Positions 8,600-17,990 are shown, counted from the stretch's first letter. The stretch is DNA of 64,000 nt from Lactococcus protaetiae (GCF_006965445.1 NZ_CP041356.1:2170001-2234000); one strand, 5' to 3'. The notes: generated by a model not told the origin, from the sequence alone. Program-made: numbers and translations.

Positions 8600-8944
8600 C
8601 TAACGACGACGTTCAGCGATACGCGCTTTTTTACCTTGCAATGCACGAAGGTAGTAAAGTTTCGCACGACGTACTTTACCATGACGAATGACTTCGATTT
8701 TTTCAACACGTGGAGTGTGAAGTGGGAAGATACGTTCTACACCAACACCATTAGAAATCTTACGAACTGTATAAGTTTCGCTGATTCCTGAATTTTTACG
8801 AGCGATGACAACACCTTCGAACATTTGGATACGTTCGCGAGTTCCTTCAACGACTTTCGCGTGAACTCGTACAGTGTCACCAGGACGGAAATCAGGAATA
8901 TCAGTGCGGAGTTGCGCAGCGTTGATAGATTCAATAAGGTTCAT
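8600..8944 (-). CDS. rplS: 50S ribosomal protein L19
   Basis: A 114-residue protein, full length for L19. The family motifs are [16 protein letters not shown] (residues 19-34), [13 protein letters not shown] and [15 protein letters not shown], with a basic tail ending ARIAERRR. L19 sits at the 30S-50S interface. A single-gene unit with its own promoter, a structured 85-base leader and a terminator. The ribosome site is GAGGAG, 8-9 bases upstream. Confidence 0.97.
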   Translation of the reverse strand: MNLIESINAAQLRTDIPDFRPGDTVRVHAKVVEGTRERIQMFEGVVIARKNSGISETYTVRKISNGVGVERIFPLHTPRVEKIEVIRHGKVRRAKLYYLRALQGKKARIAERRR

Positions 8945-9028
8945 TTTTTTCTCCTCTTGCCCATCATTAAGTAACTTCTACCCAGCGGATGAACAGTTTT
9001 ATTAGTATGTTCTAAGACATACCAAATC
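8945..9028 (-). ncRNA. Candidate L19 autoregulatory mRNA leader
   Basis: The transcribed leader starts with the stem GTATGT-cttaga-ACATAC. A second element follows in which CATCC pairs with GATGG around a GGGTAG...TTAC core just before the ribosome site. Position and layout fit the L19 leader described for Firmicutes, where the r-protein binds its own mRNA. The fold was judged by eye. Confidence 0.4.
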
Positions 9029-9057
9029 ATTATAACAAATCTATTTAATATTATCAA
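9029..9057 (-). promoter_or_regulatory. rplS promoter
   Basis: On the minus strand TTGATA (9052-9057), 17 bases, TGT-TATAAT (9029-9034): near consensus at both boxes with an extended -10. Confidence 0.75.
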
Positions 9058-9072
9058 GAACCTTCTAAGTTT

Positions 9073-9128
9073 TTATCAAAGTAAGTGCGTTATTTTTACC
9101 CTTTGGGCTATGGCTGCCTAACTTTATT
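9073..9128. repeat. Short remnant of the hairpin-mosaic repeat
   Basis: TTTTATCAAAGTAAGTGCG plus CCCTTTGGGCTA are the left-end words of the family; the rest is lost. It lies between rplS and the alarmone synthetase gene. Confidence 0.55.
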
Positions 9129-9157
9129 GTTCAAATTCTAAAGTTTTAGATCACCAG

Positions 9158-9832
9158 CTAATAACCTATTCGCTCAATGTCAACTTCTGATTGGTTAATC
9201 ATATCCACGACTTTATGGATAAGGTACATTCGTTCATCAAGCTCATTGATTTGTTTGGAACAATTTTGTAATTCATTACTTAATTTTTCAGGAATTTTTC
9301 CATCATATTTATAGCGTACTTTGTGTTCCAATGTTGCCCAGAAATCCATTGCTGAGGTACGTAATTGTACTTCGACCCGACAGGTTTTTTCACCAAAAAG
9401 TTTGCCAATATTAACTTCCAAAATCATGTGATAACTTCGATAACCACTTTCTTTCACATTTTTTAGGTAGTCTTTTTCACTAACCACTTTAAAATCTTCT
9501 TGGTTTTTGATGATTTCTACTATTTCGTATATATTTTTAGCATAAGCGCAGATAATACGTATACCAGCTACATCTGATAAAAATTCCTCTGCAGCTTCTG
9601 CTGTGATTGGTAAATTTTTCTTTTTTAATTTTCCTGCAATGCTTTCTGGTGATTTGATACGATATTTGATATGTTCAATCGGATTAACTGGCTCAAAGTT
9701 ATTATAATAAGCTTCTAGGTTCGAGAGCTGAGTCCTGACAATATCTAATGCACACTCGTATCTTACCAGTTTTTTCTTAAGTTTTTCAAATTCTTCGACT
9801 TCAAAACGAGTCTTCAAATAGTCTTTATCCAT
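9158..9832 (-). CDS. Small alarmone synthetase (RelP/RelQ-type (p)ppGpp synthetase)
   Basis: A 224-residue protein with only the RelA/SpoT synthetase domain (about residues 40-175). Motifs: AGIRIICAY, SGYRSYHMILEV, and VEVQLRTSAMDFWATLEHKVRYK. It transfers pyrophosphate from ATP to GDP or GTP. No hydrolase or ACT domain is present. The start at 9832 is preferred to 9898: TGT-TATAAT (9839-9844) lies six bases upstream, and the longer version adds 22 residues not typical of the family. It follows a Spx-like gene on the same strand, so it may be read both from the operon and from its own leaderless promoter. Confidence 0.85.
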   Translation of the reverse strand: MDKDYLKTRFEVEEFEKLKKKLVRYECALDIVRTQLSNLEAYYNNFEPVNPIEHIKYRIKSPESIAGKLKKKNLPITAEAAEEFLSDVAGIRIICAYAKNIYEIVEIIKNQEDFKVVSEKDYLKNVKESGYRSYHMILEVNIGKLFGEKTCRVEVQLRTSAMDFWATLEHKVRYKYDGKIPEKLSNELQNCSKQINELDERMYLIHKVVDMINQSEVDIERIGY

Positions 9833-9838
9833 ACATTC

Positions 9839-9847
9839 ATTATAACA
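9839..9847 (-). promoter_or_regulatory. Internal extended -10 for the alarmone synthetase
   Basis: TGT-TATAAT on the minus strand six bases before the ATG at 9832, inside the spacer after the Spx-like gene. No Shine-Dalgarno is present. Confidence 0.5.
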
Positions 9848-9884
9848 AATTTTTTTATAGAACACTTCGCATAGTTGTAAGCGT

Positions 9885-10274
9885 TTAAGTATTTTCAAAT
9901 TTTATGCGATTTTTTGTTAACTTTAACTCTTCTTTTCTATGATTTCTTGATAGAAATACCCTAATTTCTCCTGCATCATAGCCAATAAGAAGATGTTTCT
10001 CGTTGAATGCAATAGGTGCTTTCAGCATCTTAGGATTTTCTAGAATATAATCAATTAATTGATTCATTGTATAGATGTCAAAAGCTTGTTTGTGAACTTT
10101 TCTCACAGAAAATAAGTCTTCAAAACCATTATCTGTTAAACTTAAAATCTTAAGAAAATCCTCTCTGGTCAGTTGTAAAATGGGTTTTATATTGTATGAG
10201 ATTTGATGATATTCCAACCACTCTATTGTGCGATAAAAACCATGATTTTTTGTGTTGTAATAAATATTAATCAT
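9885..10274 (-). CDS. Spx/ArsC-family protein lacking the redox CxxC
   Basis: A 129-residue thioredoxin-like ArsC/Spx protein. The Spx core is recognisable (EWLEYHQISYNIKPI, LTREDFLKILSLTDNGFEDL, and LKAPIAFNEKHLLIGYDAGEIRVFL). At the position of the CxxC switch it has NTKNHG, so it cannot form the usual disulfide. Such paralogues are known in lactococci, which carry several Spx proteins. Its start overlaps the preceding small ORF (ATGA), and the alarmone synthetase follows. A regulator of RNA polymerase insensitive to disulfide stress is plausible but unproven. Confidence 0.75.
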   Translation of the reverse strand: MINIYYNTKNHGFYRTIEWLEYHQISYNIKPILQLTREDFLKILSLTDNGFEDLFSVRKVHKQAFDIYTMNQLIDYILENPKMLKAPIAFNEKHLLIGYDAGEIRVFLSRNHRKEELKLTKNRIKFENT

Positions 10275-10441
10275 GACTTTTCCTTAGTTTCTCGATTTTC
10301 ACTTGTTTTTAAATTTCTTATACTAGATTCTTTTTTTCGTATTCTACGACTCGTACTTAGTTGATGCCAGAACATCTCGTTGATACATATAAATAGCACG
10401 AGCAAAATGATAAGGCAGACGATGATGGTAGTATGGTTCAT
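10271..10441 (-). CDS. Small single-pass membrane protein, first gene of the Spx-RelP operon
   Basis: A 56-residue ORF starting MNHTTIIVCLIILLVLFICI with one membrane helix at residues 4-21, then a highly basic, hydrophilic tail (STSRRIRKKESS...). AAAGGAG lies 7-8 bases before the ATG, and the stop overlaps the start of the Spx-like gene as ATGA. This supports a real, translationally coupled gene. I do not recognise a family. It may tether or sense for the downstream pair. Confidence 0.6.
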   Translation of the reverse strand: MNHTTIIVCLIILLVLFICINEMFWHQLSTSRRIRKKESSIRNLKTSENRETKEKS

Positions 10442-10507
10442 GCTCGTTCTCCTTTAAATGTAAAATGTGGAAAAATTCAGCACTCTAGATATGGTTCAGA
10501 ATACTGA

Positions 10508-10684
10508 ATTTTATCAAAACAAGTGCGTACTATCTCCGCCCTTCGGACTAACGCTGTCGATGCCCGCTAAGGCGCTACGTGCTTCGCTCGCCGTTCTAAC
10601 GGACAGCGTAGCAACGAAGATAGCGACTATAGAAAATGGACAAATGTTTTACGAAACCCCACTGAATAAGTCTTGACTTCATTT
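10508..10684. repeat. Hairpin-mosaic intergenic repeat, copy R2
   Basis: Left end AAGTGCGTACTATCTCCGCCC, interior gctacgtgcttcgctcgccgtt and acggacagcgtagcaacg, right end cccactgaataagtcttgac. About 177 bp, in the gap between the small membrane protein and the ABC ATPase. Confidence 0.8.
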
Positions 10685-10721
10685 TGATTCCTAGGCACAG
10701 TTAGTTATCTGCTCTTATTTC

Positions 10722-11384
10722 TTATGCTGTCTTTTCAAATTTTCGATGTTTGAGTGTATAGACAATGTCTGAAGCTGCTGCAACATCATTTTCATGAGTA
10801 ACAATAATCACGATTTTATTGTCTTCGTGTGCAATCTTCTTAAATAATGCTACGATTTGACCTGTTGTTTCTTCGTCAAGGTTTCCAGTTGGCTCATCAG
10901 CAATGATGACGTCATGATTGAGCACTAATGCCCTAGCAATTGCAACTCTTTGTTGCTGACCACCTGAAAGTTTACTGACAGGTTTGTAAATCAAATCCTC
11001 TGTCAGTCCAACTTTACCAAGTGCTTCAACAATCGAAGCTTTTTCGTTTTCAAACTTTACTGACGAAATCTTAACCGCTGTTTTGACATTTTCGTAAGCA
11101 CTCATATAAGTCAATAAGTTGTAAGCTTGGAACACTGTACTGACAGTTTTTTTGCGATAACTTGTCAGTGTGTTTGCTTTTATCGGTTTATCATCAAAAG
11201 TCATTGTACCTGATTTTGGTGTATCTAGCCCTGCAAGCAAAGAGAGAAAGGTTGTCTTCCCAGAGCCTGATTGTCCAAGAATAGCATACATTGTGCCTTT
11301 CTCAAAAGTTTCAGTCACATCTTTAAACAGATACTCCTCTGGATTTGTATAATAGTAGGTCAGATTTTCAACTTTTAGTGTCAT
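10722..11384 (-). CDS. ABC transporter ATP-binding protein (MacB/LolD type)
   Basis: A 220-residue ATPase with Walker A GQSGSGKT (near residues 37-44), signature LSGGQQQRVAIARAL, and Walker B VIIADEPTGNLD: the LolD/MacB subfamily that partners FtsX-fold permeases. A GGAGA ribosome site lies upstream. The partner permease lies upstream on the same strand, but 430 bases of palindromes and a repeat element now separate the two. Substrate unknown; extracellular-protein mechanotransmission, peptide export or resistance are the known roles of the group. Confidence 0.88.
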   Translation of the reverse strand: MTLKVENLTYYYTNPEEYLFKDVTETFEKGTMYAILGQSGSGKTTFLSLLAGLDTPKSGTMTFDDKPIKANTLTSYRKKTVSTVFQAYNLLTYMSAYENVKTAVKISSVKFENEKASIVEALGKVGLTEDLIYKPVSKLSGGQQQRVAIARALVLNHDVIIADEPTGNLDEETTGQIVALFKKIAHEDNKIVIIVTHENDVAAASDIVYTLKHRKFEKTA

Positions 11385-11401
11385 TTTTTTCTCCTGATTC
11401 T

Positions 11402-11430
11402 TTGTCAGTACTGACAGATTTTCTGTCAGT
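11402..11430. repeat. CTGACAG palindrome upstream of the ABC ATPase
   Basis: TTGTCAGTACTGACAG followed by a second stem, CTGACAG-attt-TCTGTCAG, placed 18 bases before the ATPase start. It would form a hairpin just upstream of the ribosome site. Confidence 0.6.
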
Positions 11431-11499
11431 TACTTTTTGCCTTATGACATCAGTTGGGAAGATAATCCCAGCCGATGAAATCAGTCAAACAAGCTTTTT

Positions 11500-11820
11500 A
11501 ACTTAGCAAGTGCGTGCTATCTCCGCCCTTTGGGCTACGTTGTCGATGCTCGCTACGGTGCCAAAGCACCTAGTCGCAATCGCAATTCCCCCACCTCTAT
11601 GAGGTGGCGAGATAAGCTCTGCTTTCGTTCTACTGCCCTAGGGTCTTAGCGCTTTAGCGCTTGCGATTTGAGCTTGTTGCTTTAGCAACTTAGCGAAATC
11701 GACAGCGGAGCAAAGCGAGATAGACTTCAGGGACAGGGTGACCTCATATCTTTGATGTGAGGTTGTTGCCCTAACATTGGTGGAGGAGAAAGAATCCCCA
11801 CCAATGAAGTAATCACTTCA
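11500..11820. repeat. Hairpin-mosaic repeat, copy R3, inside the ABC operon
   Basis: About 320 bp from AACTTAGCAAGTGCGTGCTA to the terminal inverted repeat TGAAGTgattACTTCA. Near the right end is a strong stem CATTGGTGG...CCACCAATG. The last bases (TGA on the minus strand) are the stop codon of the permease gene. Close in sequence to R4, R6 and R10. Confidence 0.85.
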
Positions 11821-13311
11821 ATTGGTCAGCACTTGTTTTGGATTAAGCCGTAAAATACCAATACTTGCAAGTCCCACCGCAATCAGTGTAATCAAGATTG
11901 CTATTCCAACGAGAAGTAAGATTTCGCTAAATGATGTCTTGATGTTCAATTTTTCAAGCGCTTGAGCTTGTGCTCTAGATTGTCCAAAGCCAAAGGCTCC
12001 GCCTGCACGTTCAGCAAATCCTCCACCATTTCCTGATGGTCTTTGCATTTGTCCACTTCCATTATTTCCATTGCTACTAGGCATACCATTATTGGTTGTG
12101 GTTTGGGTAGTTTCTTGTTTTAGCAATTGTTGTCCGACCACATTTCCCACAACATTACCTGCTGCAGAAGCGATACCAACTGATACCACCATTACCATAA
12201 ATAATTCAAAGAAAAATTGTCCAACAATCTTGAATTTTGATTCACCTAGGCTCATCAGAACACCGATTTCAAAACGACGTTCACGAACCATGAGCATGAC
12301 AATGAGTGCAAGAATAATTGCACCCGCTACTGCAACGAGTAAGACAATATTTCTGGCAAAACCAGCAACATTATTTAGTGAAGATTTTACATTTTGGTAG
12401 GCTTGATCATTTTTGGAAACTTGGAAATTATCATCATTGACAAGTGCATTCGCCTTTTTAACAAAGCTGTCAGCATCTGCTGGATTTGTCATTGAATATG
12501 TTGCCGTTGAGATTTTACCTGTTGTTGCTTTCATTGCGTTTGCTACTGAAAGTGATGTATACATGGTATTCATGTATTCAATTGATTGTTCTGTTGAGCT
12601 ACTTGTTGTTGTGAAAATACCGACAACAGTCATCTTGTAAGTTTTGCTATTGCTATCCTTCAAAGTAAAAGTTGAGCCAACTTTTAAATCGTTTTGACTA
12701 GCAAGCGTGGATTCAATAACAACATTATTTGTTCCTTCGTCAGAAGCTGTAATACCTCGTCCAGAAGTAATCTTATAGCTGTCAGTAAAGGAAGTCGAGG
12801 CTGACAGATTATTCGTACCAGAAATAGTAAAATCAGACTGATTACCAAACATTCCACCACCTTGGGCACCGCCAAAACCGCCACCTGTATTTGAATTATT
12901 AGATGTGCTTGAGTCAGACACTTTTGTAATGCCAGAATCAGCACTCGCAGATGCAGAATAAGAAAAACTGTAAGATTTCACACCTGATAAGTCAGCGATT
13001 TTTTGTGCCGTACTCTCTGAAATTGTTGGCATTTCAATCTTAAAATGCTGTCCTTGCGAGTCACTACTACTTGAATCGCTACTTGAACTATTTGAACTTT
13101 GAGCTGCTTTAATCACATTTTGCATATTAACTGACAAAGAAACCGTAGCCCCTGCTGCCTTTTTAGCATTTGCAATTGACGTTTTTGCTGCACTATTAAT
13201 AATAAGACCCGAAAGTACGAAAATCAAAATTGCCGAAAATGCAATAATCAAAAGTACCGTCCGTCCAATTTTGGCTTTTGTAAAAAGCCATGCTCGTCTT
13301 ATAAAATCCAT
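11818..13311 (-). CDS. FtsX/MacB-like ABC transporter permease with low-complexity loops
   Basis: A 497-residue permease starting MDFIRRAWLFTKAK. Order: first membrane helix (about 12-38), a large extracellular MacB-type domain (about 40-310), then three membrane helices. The ectodomain contains Ser-rich (SSNSSSSDSSSSDS) and Gly-rich (GGGFGGAQGGGMFG) stretches. The loop between the last two helices is Asn/Gly/Ser-rich with RAGGAFGFGQSRAQ. GAGGAA precedes the ATG. Its stop codon is provided by repeat R3. The ATPase lies beyond that repeat. It is longer than minimal permeases because of these loops. Confidence 0.82.
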   Translation of the reverse strand: MDFIRRAWLFTKAKIGRTVLLIIAFSAILIFVLSGLIINSAAKTSIANAKKAAGATVSLSVNMQNVIKAAQSSNSSSSDSSSSDSQGQHFKIEMPTISESTAQKIADLSGVKSYSFSYSASASADSGITKVSDSSTSNNSNTGGGFGGAQGGGMFGNQSDFTISGTNNLSASTSFTDSYKITSGRGITASDEGTNNVVIESTLASQNDLKVGSTFTLKDSNSKTYKMTVVGIFTTTSSSTEQSIEYMNTMYTSLSVANAMKATTGKISTATYSMTNPADADSFVKKANALVNDDNFQVSKNDQAYQNVKSSLNNVAGFARNIVLLVAVAGAIILALIVMLMVRERRFEIGVLMSLGESKFKIVGQFFFELFMVMVVSVGIASAAGNVVGNVVGQQLLKQETTQTTTNNGMPSSNGNNGSGQMQRPSGNGGGFAERAGGAFGFGQSRAQAQALEKLNIKTSFSEILLLVGIAILITLIAVGLASIGILRLNPKQVLTN

Positions 13312-13478
13312 ATATTCCTCATTTCTAACTTTACAGTTCAAATCTTAAAAAATAGAATGAAACATCTATCAAAATAATTGTTTGCCAGTAAATTTTTAAA
13401 CACATCAGTTAATTTTCAAAAATTAAGACAATAAAACCAATAATTAACTTAATATCCTTAAAAATTTCTGAAAAGCAA

Positions 13479-13796
13479 TTAAACCGCCATTGCAGCTGTA
13501 CTCGTGTCAACATTTGAAGTTGCCGTGTCGCCACTAGAATCCGATGCCCCATTTCCAGAAGTACCAGTTGTCGCACCAGTATTCGCATCAGAATTACTAT
13601 CCGAATTTGAATTTCCACCAAAACCACCCGCTCGGCTACCAAAACGGTTTTGCATTTGCTGTTGGAAGTTTTTTTCTTGTGTAGCAGCGCCTTGACTCTT
13701 GCCAATAAAATAACCTGCTGTAGCACCGACCACCAATGTCAATAACGAAACCCAAATAATTGCTTTTCCTCTCAAGACCTTTACAATCTTATCCAT
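13479..13796 (-). CDS. Small membrane-anchored Ser/Gly/Asn-rich protein
   Basis: A 105-residue protein with one membrane helix (residues 13-33), a Gln/Asn-rich segment, the motif RFGSRAGGFGG and a long Ser/Asp/Thr/Gly tail, with no cysteine. It precedes the ABC permease on the same strand. The Gly/Phe motif resembles the RAGGAFGFG loop of the permease, suggesting a matched surface pair. It occupies the place where a membrane-fusion partner is often found, but no such domain is visible. Confidence 0.6.
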   Translation of the reverse strand: MDKIVKVLRGKAIIWVSLLTLVVGATAGYFIGKSQGAATQEKNFQQQMQNRFGSRAGGFGGNSNSDSNSDANTGATTGTSGNGASDSSGDTATSNVDTSTAAMAV

Positions 13797-14031
13797 CTGT
13801 CTTTCCTTTCATAAATATGTGAGTCAAATCGCATATAAACAGAGCGTGCAAACTTTAATTATTCTCTTATCTTCTATGCAAATATCCTAAAGCACTGTCA
13901 CTCTAGGGTAGGAAAATTAACTCATTTTCTAACTTGATGAAAATATTATAAATTTCAAGACTTAATCACAGCCCAAATCAAACTTAAGCTTTACTGAAAG
14001 CACTTTATAATTTATAACAATTTGTATAAAT

Positions 14032-14056
14032 AAAAGACCTATCAACTGATAGGTCT
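14032..14056 (-). terminator. mraY terminator
   Basis: Minus-strand AGACCTATCA-gt-TGATAGGTCT followed by TTTATTT, about 22 bases after the mraY stop. Confidence 0.8.
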
Positions 14057-14077
14057 CATACTTAAACTTGTTATAAA

Positions 14078-15070
14078 CTATTGAAAAATAAAGTAAATCC
14101 AAAGTGCAACTGCCGATAAAACCGCCGTAAATAACCAGAAAACAATATCAATTTTCCACTCAGACCAACCAGCAGATTTCCCAGAAAATCCACCCAATTC
14201 AAAGTGATGATGAATCGGTGTCATCCGAAAAATTCTTTTACCTCCTGTTTTCTTGAAATACGCGACTTGCAGCATAACAGACAAGGTCTCAATGACATAT
14301 ACCGCACCAATCAGAATCAATGTCCATTCTGCATGAAGTAAAATCGAAATAATCGCCAAAAATCCACCCAAAGCTAAACTTCCAACATCACCCATAAAAA
14401 TCTTCGCTGGTTTGTGATTAAAGAAAAAGAACCCAATCAAACTGCCAACTACAGATAAAATAATCAACAAAATATCATATTGATGATGAACAAGCGCAAT
14501 AATTGCATAAGCCGTTAATGAAATCGCCACAGTGATTGAAGCTAAGCCATCAATTCCATCCGTCAAATTTACAGCATTAGACCAACCAACTAACCAGATA
14601 ATGATGAAGATTGAAAAGAAAATACCTAAATCCAATTTCCAACCTAAAATATTCAGCACATTTGTACTTGCCTCATGATTATAGATTAAAAATGAAACAA
14701 TCCCAATGACAATCTGAGCCAACATTTTTTGCTTTGCAGTTAGTCCTTCATTGATTTGTTTGAATACTTTCAAGAAATCATCCAAGAATCCAATAACAGC
14801 GTACATTGCAAAAACCCACCAAGCAGTGATAAATGCCGAAGTAAAACGACCAAAAATCAATGCAACAATAAGTGAAACAAGCAATGAAACAACAACAAAC
14901 ACAAAACCGCCCATTGTAGGTGTCCCAGCCTTGCTAGCGTGTTGCTTCACATCTTCAAGCGTAGGCTGGCCACCTAGTTTTTTCTTATGGAAAAACATAA
15001 TGAAGCGAGGAATTCCAATCATCGTTAAAATCATTGAAATCACTGCAGCCCCTATTCCATTCAATAACAT
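14078..15070 (-). CDS. mraY: Phospho-N-acetylmuramoyl-pentapeptide transferase
   Basis: A 330-residue, ten-helix membrane enzyme that makes lipid I from UDP-MurNAc-pentapeptide and undecaprenyl phosphate. Visible motifs: TPTMGG (near 49-54), the catalytic [30 protein letters not shown] and the HHHFELGG end. Full length. GGAGAAAAA precedes the ATG. It follows pbpX after 222 bases that contain an inverted repeat ACTTGAGT/ACTCAAGT (15251-15281) without a T run. Last gene of this division cluster. Confidence 0.97.
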   Translation of the reverse strand: MLLNGIGAAVISMILTMIGIPRFIMFFHKKKLGGQPTLEDVKQHASKAGTPTMGGFVFVVVSLLVSLIVALIFGRFTSAFITAWWVFAMYAVIGFLDDFLKVFKQINEGLTAKQKMLAQIVIGIVSFLIYNHEASTNVLNILGWKLDLGIFFSIFIIIWLVGWSNAVNLTDGIDGLASITVAISLTAYAIIALVHHQYDILLIILSVVGSLIGFFFFNHKPAKIFMGDVGSLALGGFLAIISILLHAEWTLILIGAVYVIETLSVMLQVAYFKKTGGKRIFRMTPIHHHFELGGFSGKSAGWSEWKIDIVFWLFTAVLSAVALWIYFIFQ

Positions 15071-15292
15071 CTTTTTCTCCTAATTTTAATTTAACTCTAC
15101 CTAATAGCAATTCAAGTTCATTTTTAATCAGTTTTAATTTCAAACTTAAAATCGCCTGAATAGGCTAAGCAATCCTTTATAGCAAAGGAACACCTATCCT
15201 ACAGGTTAACAAATCTTCTTAACGTTCGTAGTCTATTTTTGTAGAGTTACACTTGAGTTCTTATAAATTTTACACTCAAGTCTAATTAGTCA

Positions 15293-17580
15293 CTAAGTTC
15301 CCATTTTTACGGTTAGTGACTGACCTTTCTTAGCACTTGTGACTGCTCCTATGCTCTGTGCCTGAACATGATTACCAGAACCTTCATATGTTACTTTCAA
15401 ATCGTACCATTTTGCTAACTGATCTACCTCATCTTTGGACCAATCATACATATCTGGCATTGATTGATTCTTATCATCAGTCAGTAAGAGCACTCTAGTA
15501 TTAGCAGAAACTTTTTCTCCAGCGGCAATTGATTGAGCTGTAATTTTTGTTCCAGAACCTACTATAACTGGGTCAAGTACCGTTCGACGTAAGCTATCTG
15601 ATGTTTCTCCAGGGTCAGCTCCTTTGTAGTCAGAAAGTGTCACTTTACCTGCCTTATCTGTATTGTTAACAGTGTTTAACTCACTCTTTTTACTCTCTGC
15701 TTGAGTAAGAAGAGGATTAGCCACACGGGCAATATATTTCAAAGTCCACGGTTCAGATGGAATTTTAACATTCATATAGAAAATAAAATCAGGATTCTTC
15801 GGTGGATACATTACAACTGCAGAATAGAGATAGTCCTGTGAACCATCCATATACCCTCCTGTTGTTGATGCAATTTGTGCAGTACCTGTTTTAACAGCAG
15901 CAGGTTGACCATCTACCATAAATAGAGGTCCTGGAGGGATATTCTCATCTGGGTCTCCAGTAGTAGAATATGATGTTCCATAAACAGGGTCAGTATTTAC
16001 ATCCACCATCAAATCACGAACTTTAGTCACAGACGCATTAGAAACTGGATGACCAATGATTTCTTTTTCAGATTGTAAGGTAGTTTTTGTATTAGGATCA
16101 TAAATCTTGTTCACAATATGTGGTTCAAGCATTGTACCATTACCTGCAATTGCCGTCCAACCTCTAATTAGCTGAATCGGAGTCACAGCAATCCCTTGCC
16201 CAAAAGCTGATTGAATTTGTGATACCAGATTGGCTGAAGGAAGAGAACCCGGCACTTCACCATCTAGACCTGCACGTGTTTTCAACCCAAACTTAAATTT
16301 ATTAAGATAACTGTCCCACAAACTATTTCCCATATTCATTTCGATTCTACTCATCCCAATATTTGAAGACATTGCAAAACCTTGAGCATAGTTGACAATT
16401 TCAGGTAAAGTATAACTCTTATTTTCTGTTACATCCCAGTCATTAATCGTTGAATCATAAACCTGCAATTTACGCTGATAAGTTGCATTAAGATCAACTT
16501 TATTACTATCCAACGCTGATGCCATCAGGAATGTTTTCATGACAGAACCTGGTTCAAATGCCGACTGAGAGAGCAAACTATTCCAAGTAAAGTTTTTTTG
16601 CTTTTCAGCGGTGTTAATCGTCGTAGGAGTATAGGTGGGACGCTGACTCGTTGCTAAAATCTCTCCTGTATGAGCATCAACTAATGTCGCCTCAAGTGTT
16701 TGGGCACCTGTATCTTGTACCGCTGCATCCATCCTTGTTTCTAGCGTTTGTTGCAATGGGCTGATAAAGTTGTGTATACATCTTGTCCATTTTTTACAGG
16801 TTTGATCACCTTGGTTGTACCTGGAATTGGACGACCAAGAATATCTTTTTGATAGGTTTCAACACCGTTTTTACCACTTAAAATGCCATTAAAAGCTTTT
16901 TCTAAGCCCATATCTCCTTTAAGAGTCTGAGAAGTGGTAGAATCATCAGGACGTGCGATGCCGATAAACTGTGATGCAAAATTTCCTAAAGGATAAGAAC
17001 GACTCCCTTGTTCTGAGAAGCCAATCCCGACAAGTTTTTCATCGTCTGCAGCCTTCCTCAAAGCTTGCATTTTTTGCAATGAAATGTTTGAGCCTTTGCT
17101 TCCAAACTGGACTTGTTTCAATTTGGAACGAAGCTGGCTATCAATTAGAGTACGGTCAATGCCTAAGTTTTTATTCAGAAAGTATTCAATTTTAGAAAAT
17201 TCGGCGCTATCTGCATAAAGCTTATTGCCATTTGCATCCTTTTGTGACTTATCAAGGACAACAAAAATCGTATAAGTACTTGAATCTACCGCAATCGGAG
17301 TACCATTTCTATCATAAATCGTTCCACGTGTAGCTGGCACATTAATTGTACTCTCATAATTACTTGTTGCCATAACCTTTAGGTTAGTATCTCCCACATG
17401 ATTGACTGTAATCAGCCAAACAAAGCGAAATATAAAAATCGTAAACAAAGCAATAGCTAGGAAAAAGAGGCTCTTACCTACATGTTTACGATTTCTTTCT
17501 GGCCCTAAATTAGTTCTTTTTGCATTTCTTGATATTTTTCTAAACGGAAAAGAGAATAATTTTTTAAAGAATTTTATCAT
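15293..17580 (-). CDS. pbpX: Penicillin-binding protein 2X, division transpeptidase (frameshifted)
   Basis: Class B PBP of septal peptidoglycan synthesis. The N-terminal piece (16741-17580) holds a cytoplasmic basic tail, a membrane anchor (about residues 38-60) and the dimerisation domain. The second piece carries the transpeptidase motifs SVMK, SSN and KTGT and two C-terminal PASTA domains. The frame breaks at the GGG run at 16758-16760. One added G gives a continuous product reading ...TTLSAPLQQTLETRM. As the enzyme is expected to be essential, the break is probably a sequence error. The start overlaps the ftsL stop by 4 bases. Confidence 0.92.
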
Positions 17581-17957
17581 TTTGTTGCTTTCAATTCATT
17601 GGAAGGATCTTGTTTCATTCCTGCTTTATTTGCAGTATCTATTACTCGATTTGGTGAAGCTAAATCTAATATTTGTTGATCATATTCAGAACTTTTTGTT
17701 GTTTGCTCAGAAATTTGAGATTTTATCGTCATCGTATTATCCTGAACTTCAAGTGTCTTTGTCTTTACATATAACAGTCCAACAGCCAACACCAAAGCGG
17801 CAACTACCATCGCCAAGTAGAATACCTTTTCAACACCACTAAATTTTTTAAACTTACTTGCTAGAACTTCTGGGGCAAGAGAATTTTTATCAATGAGATA
17901 ACTATCTTTCTTCGCCGCAGTTTCTATATCAAAGTACTCTTTCGGCTGTGCTGCCAT
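17577..17957 (-). CDS. ftsL: Cell division protein FtsL
   Basis: A 126-residue bitopic protein: hydrophilic N-terminus, one membrane helix (about residues 47-66) and a short extracellular coiled-coil region. Low sequence conservation is normal for FtsL; the assignment rests on topology and on the position between rsmH and pbpX. It overlaps pbpX by 4 bases. Upstream, rsmH is separated by a 570-bp repeat. Confidence 0.85.
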   Translation of the reverse strand: MAAQPKEYFDIETAAKKDSYLIDKNSLAPEVLASKFKKFSGVEKVFYLAMVVAALVLAVGLLYVKTKTLEVQDNTMTIKSQISEQTTKSSEYDQQILDLASPNRVIDTANKAGMKQDPSNELKATK

Positions 17958-17990
17958 GTTTCTTCACCTACTTTATTTTATATCGTGCAA

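Noticed and set aside
12071-12400. 109-codon plus-strand frame opposite the ABC permease
   Set aside because: Antisense to a clear FtsX-type permease with TM helices in the right places; no promoter or ribosome site.
15293-17580. pbpX as a true pseudogene split into two proteins
   Set aside because: A single missing G in a run restores a perfect class B PBP, the enzyme is expected to be essential, and nine similar events occur nearby; sequence error is more likely.
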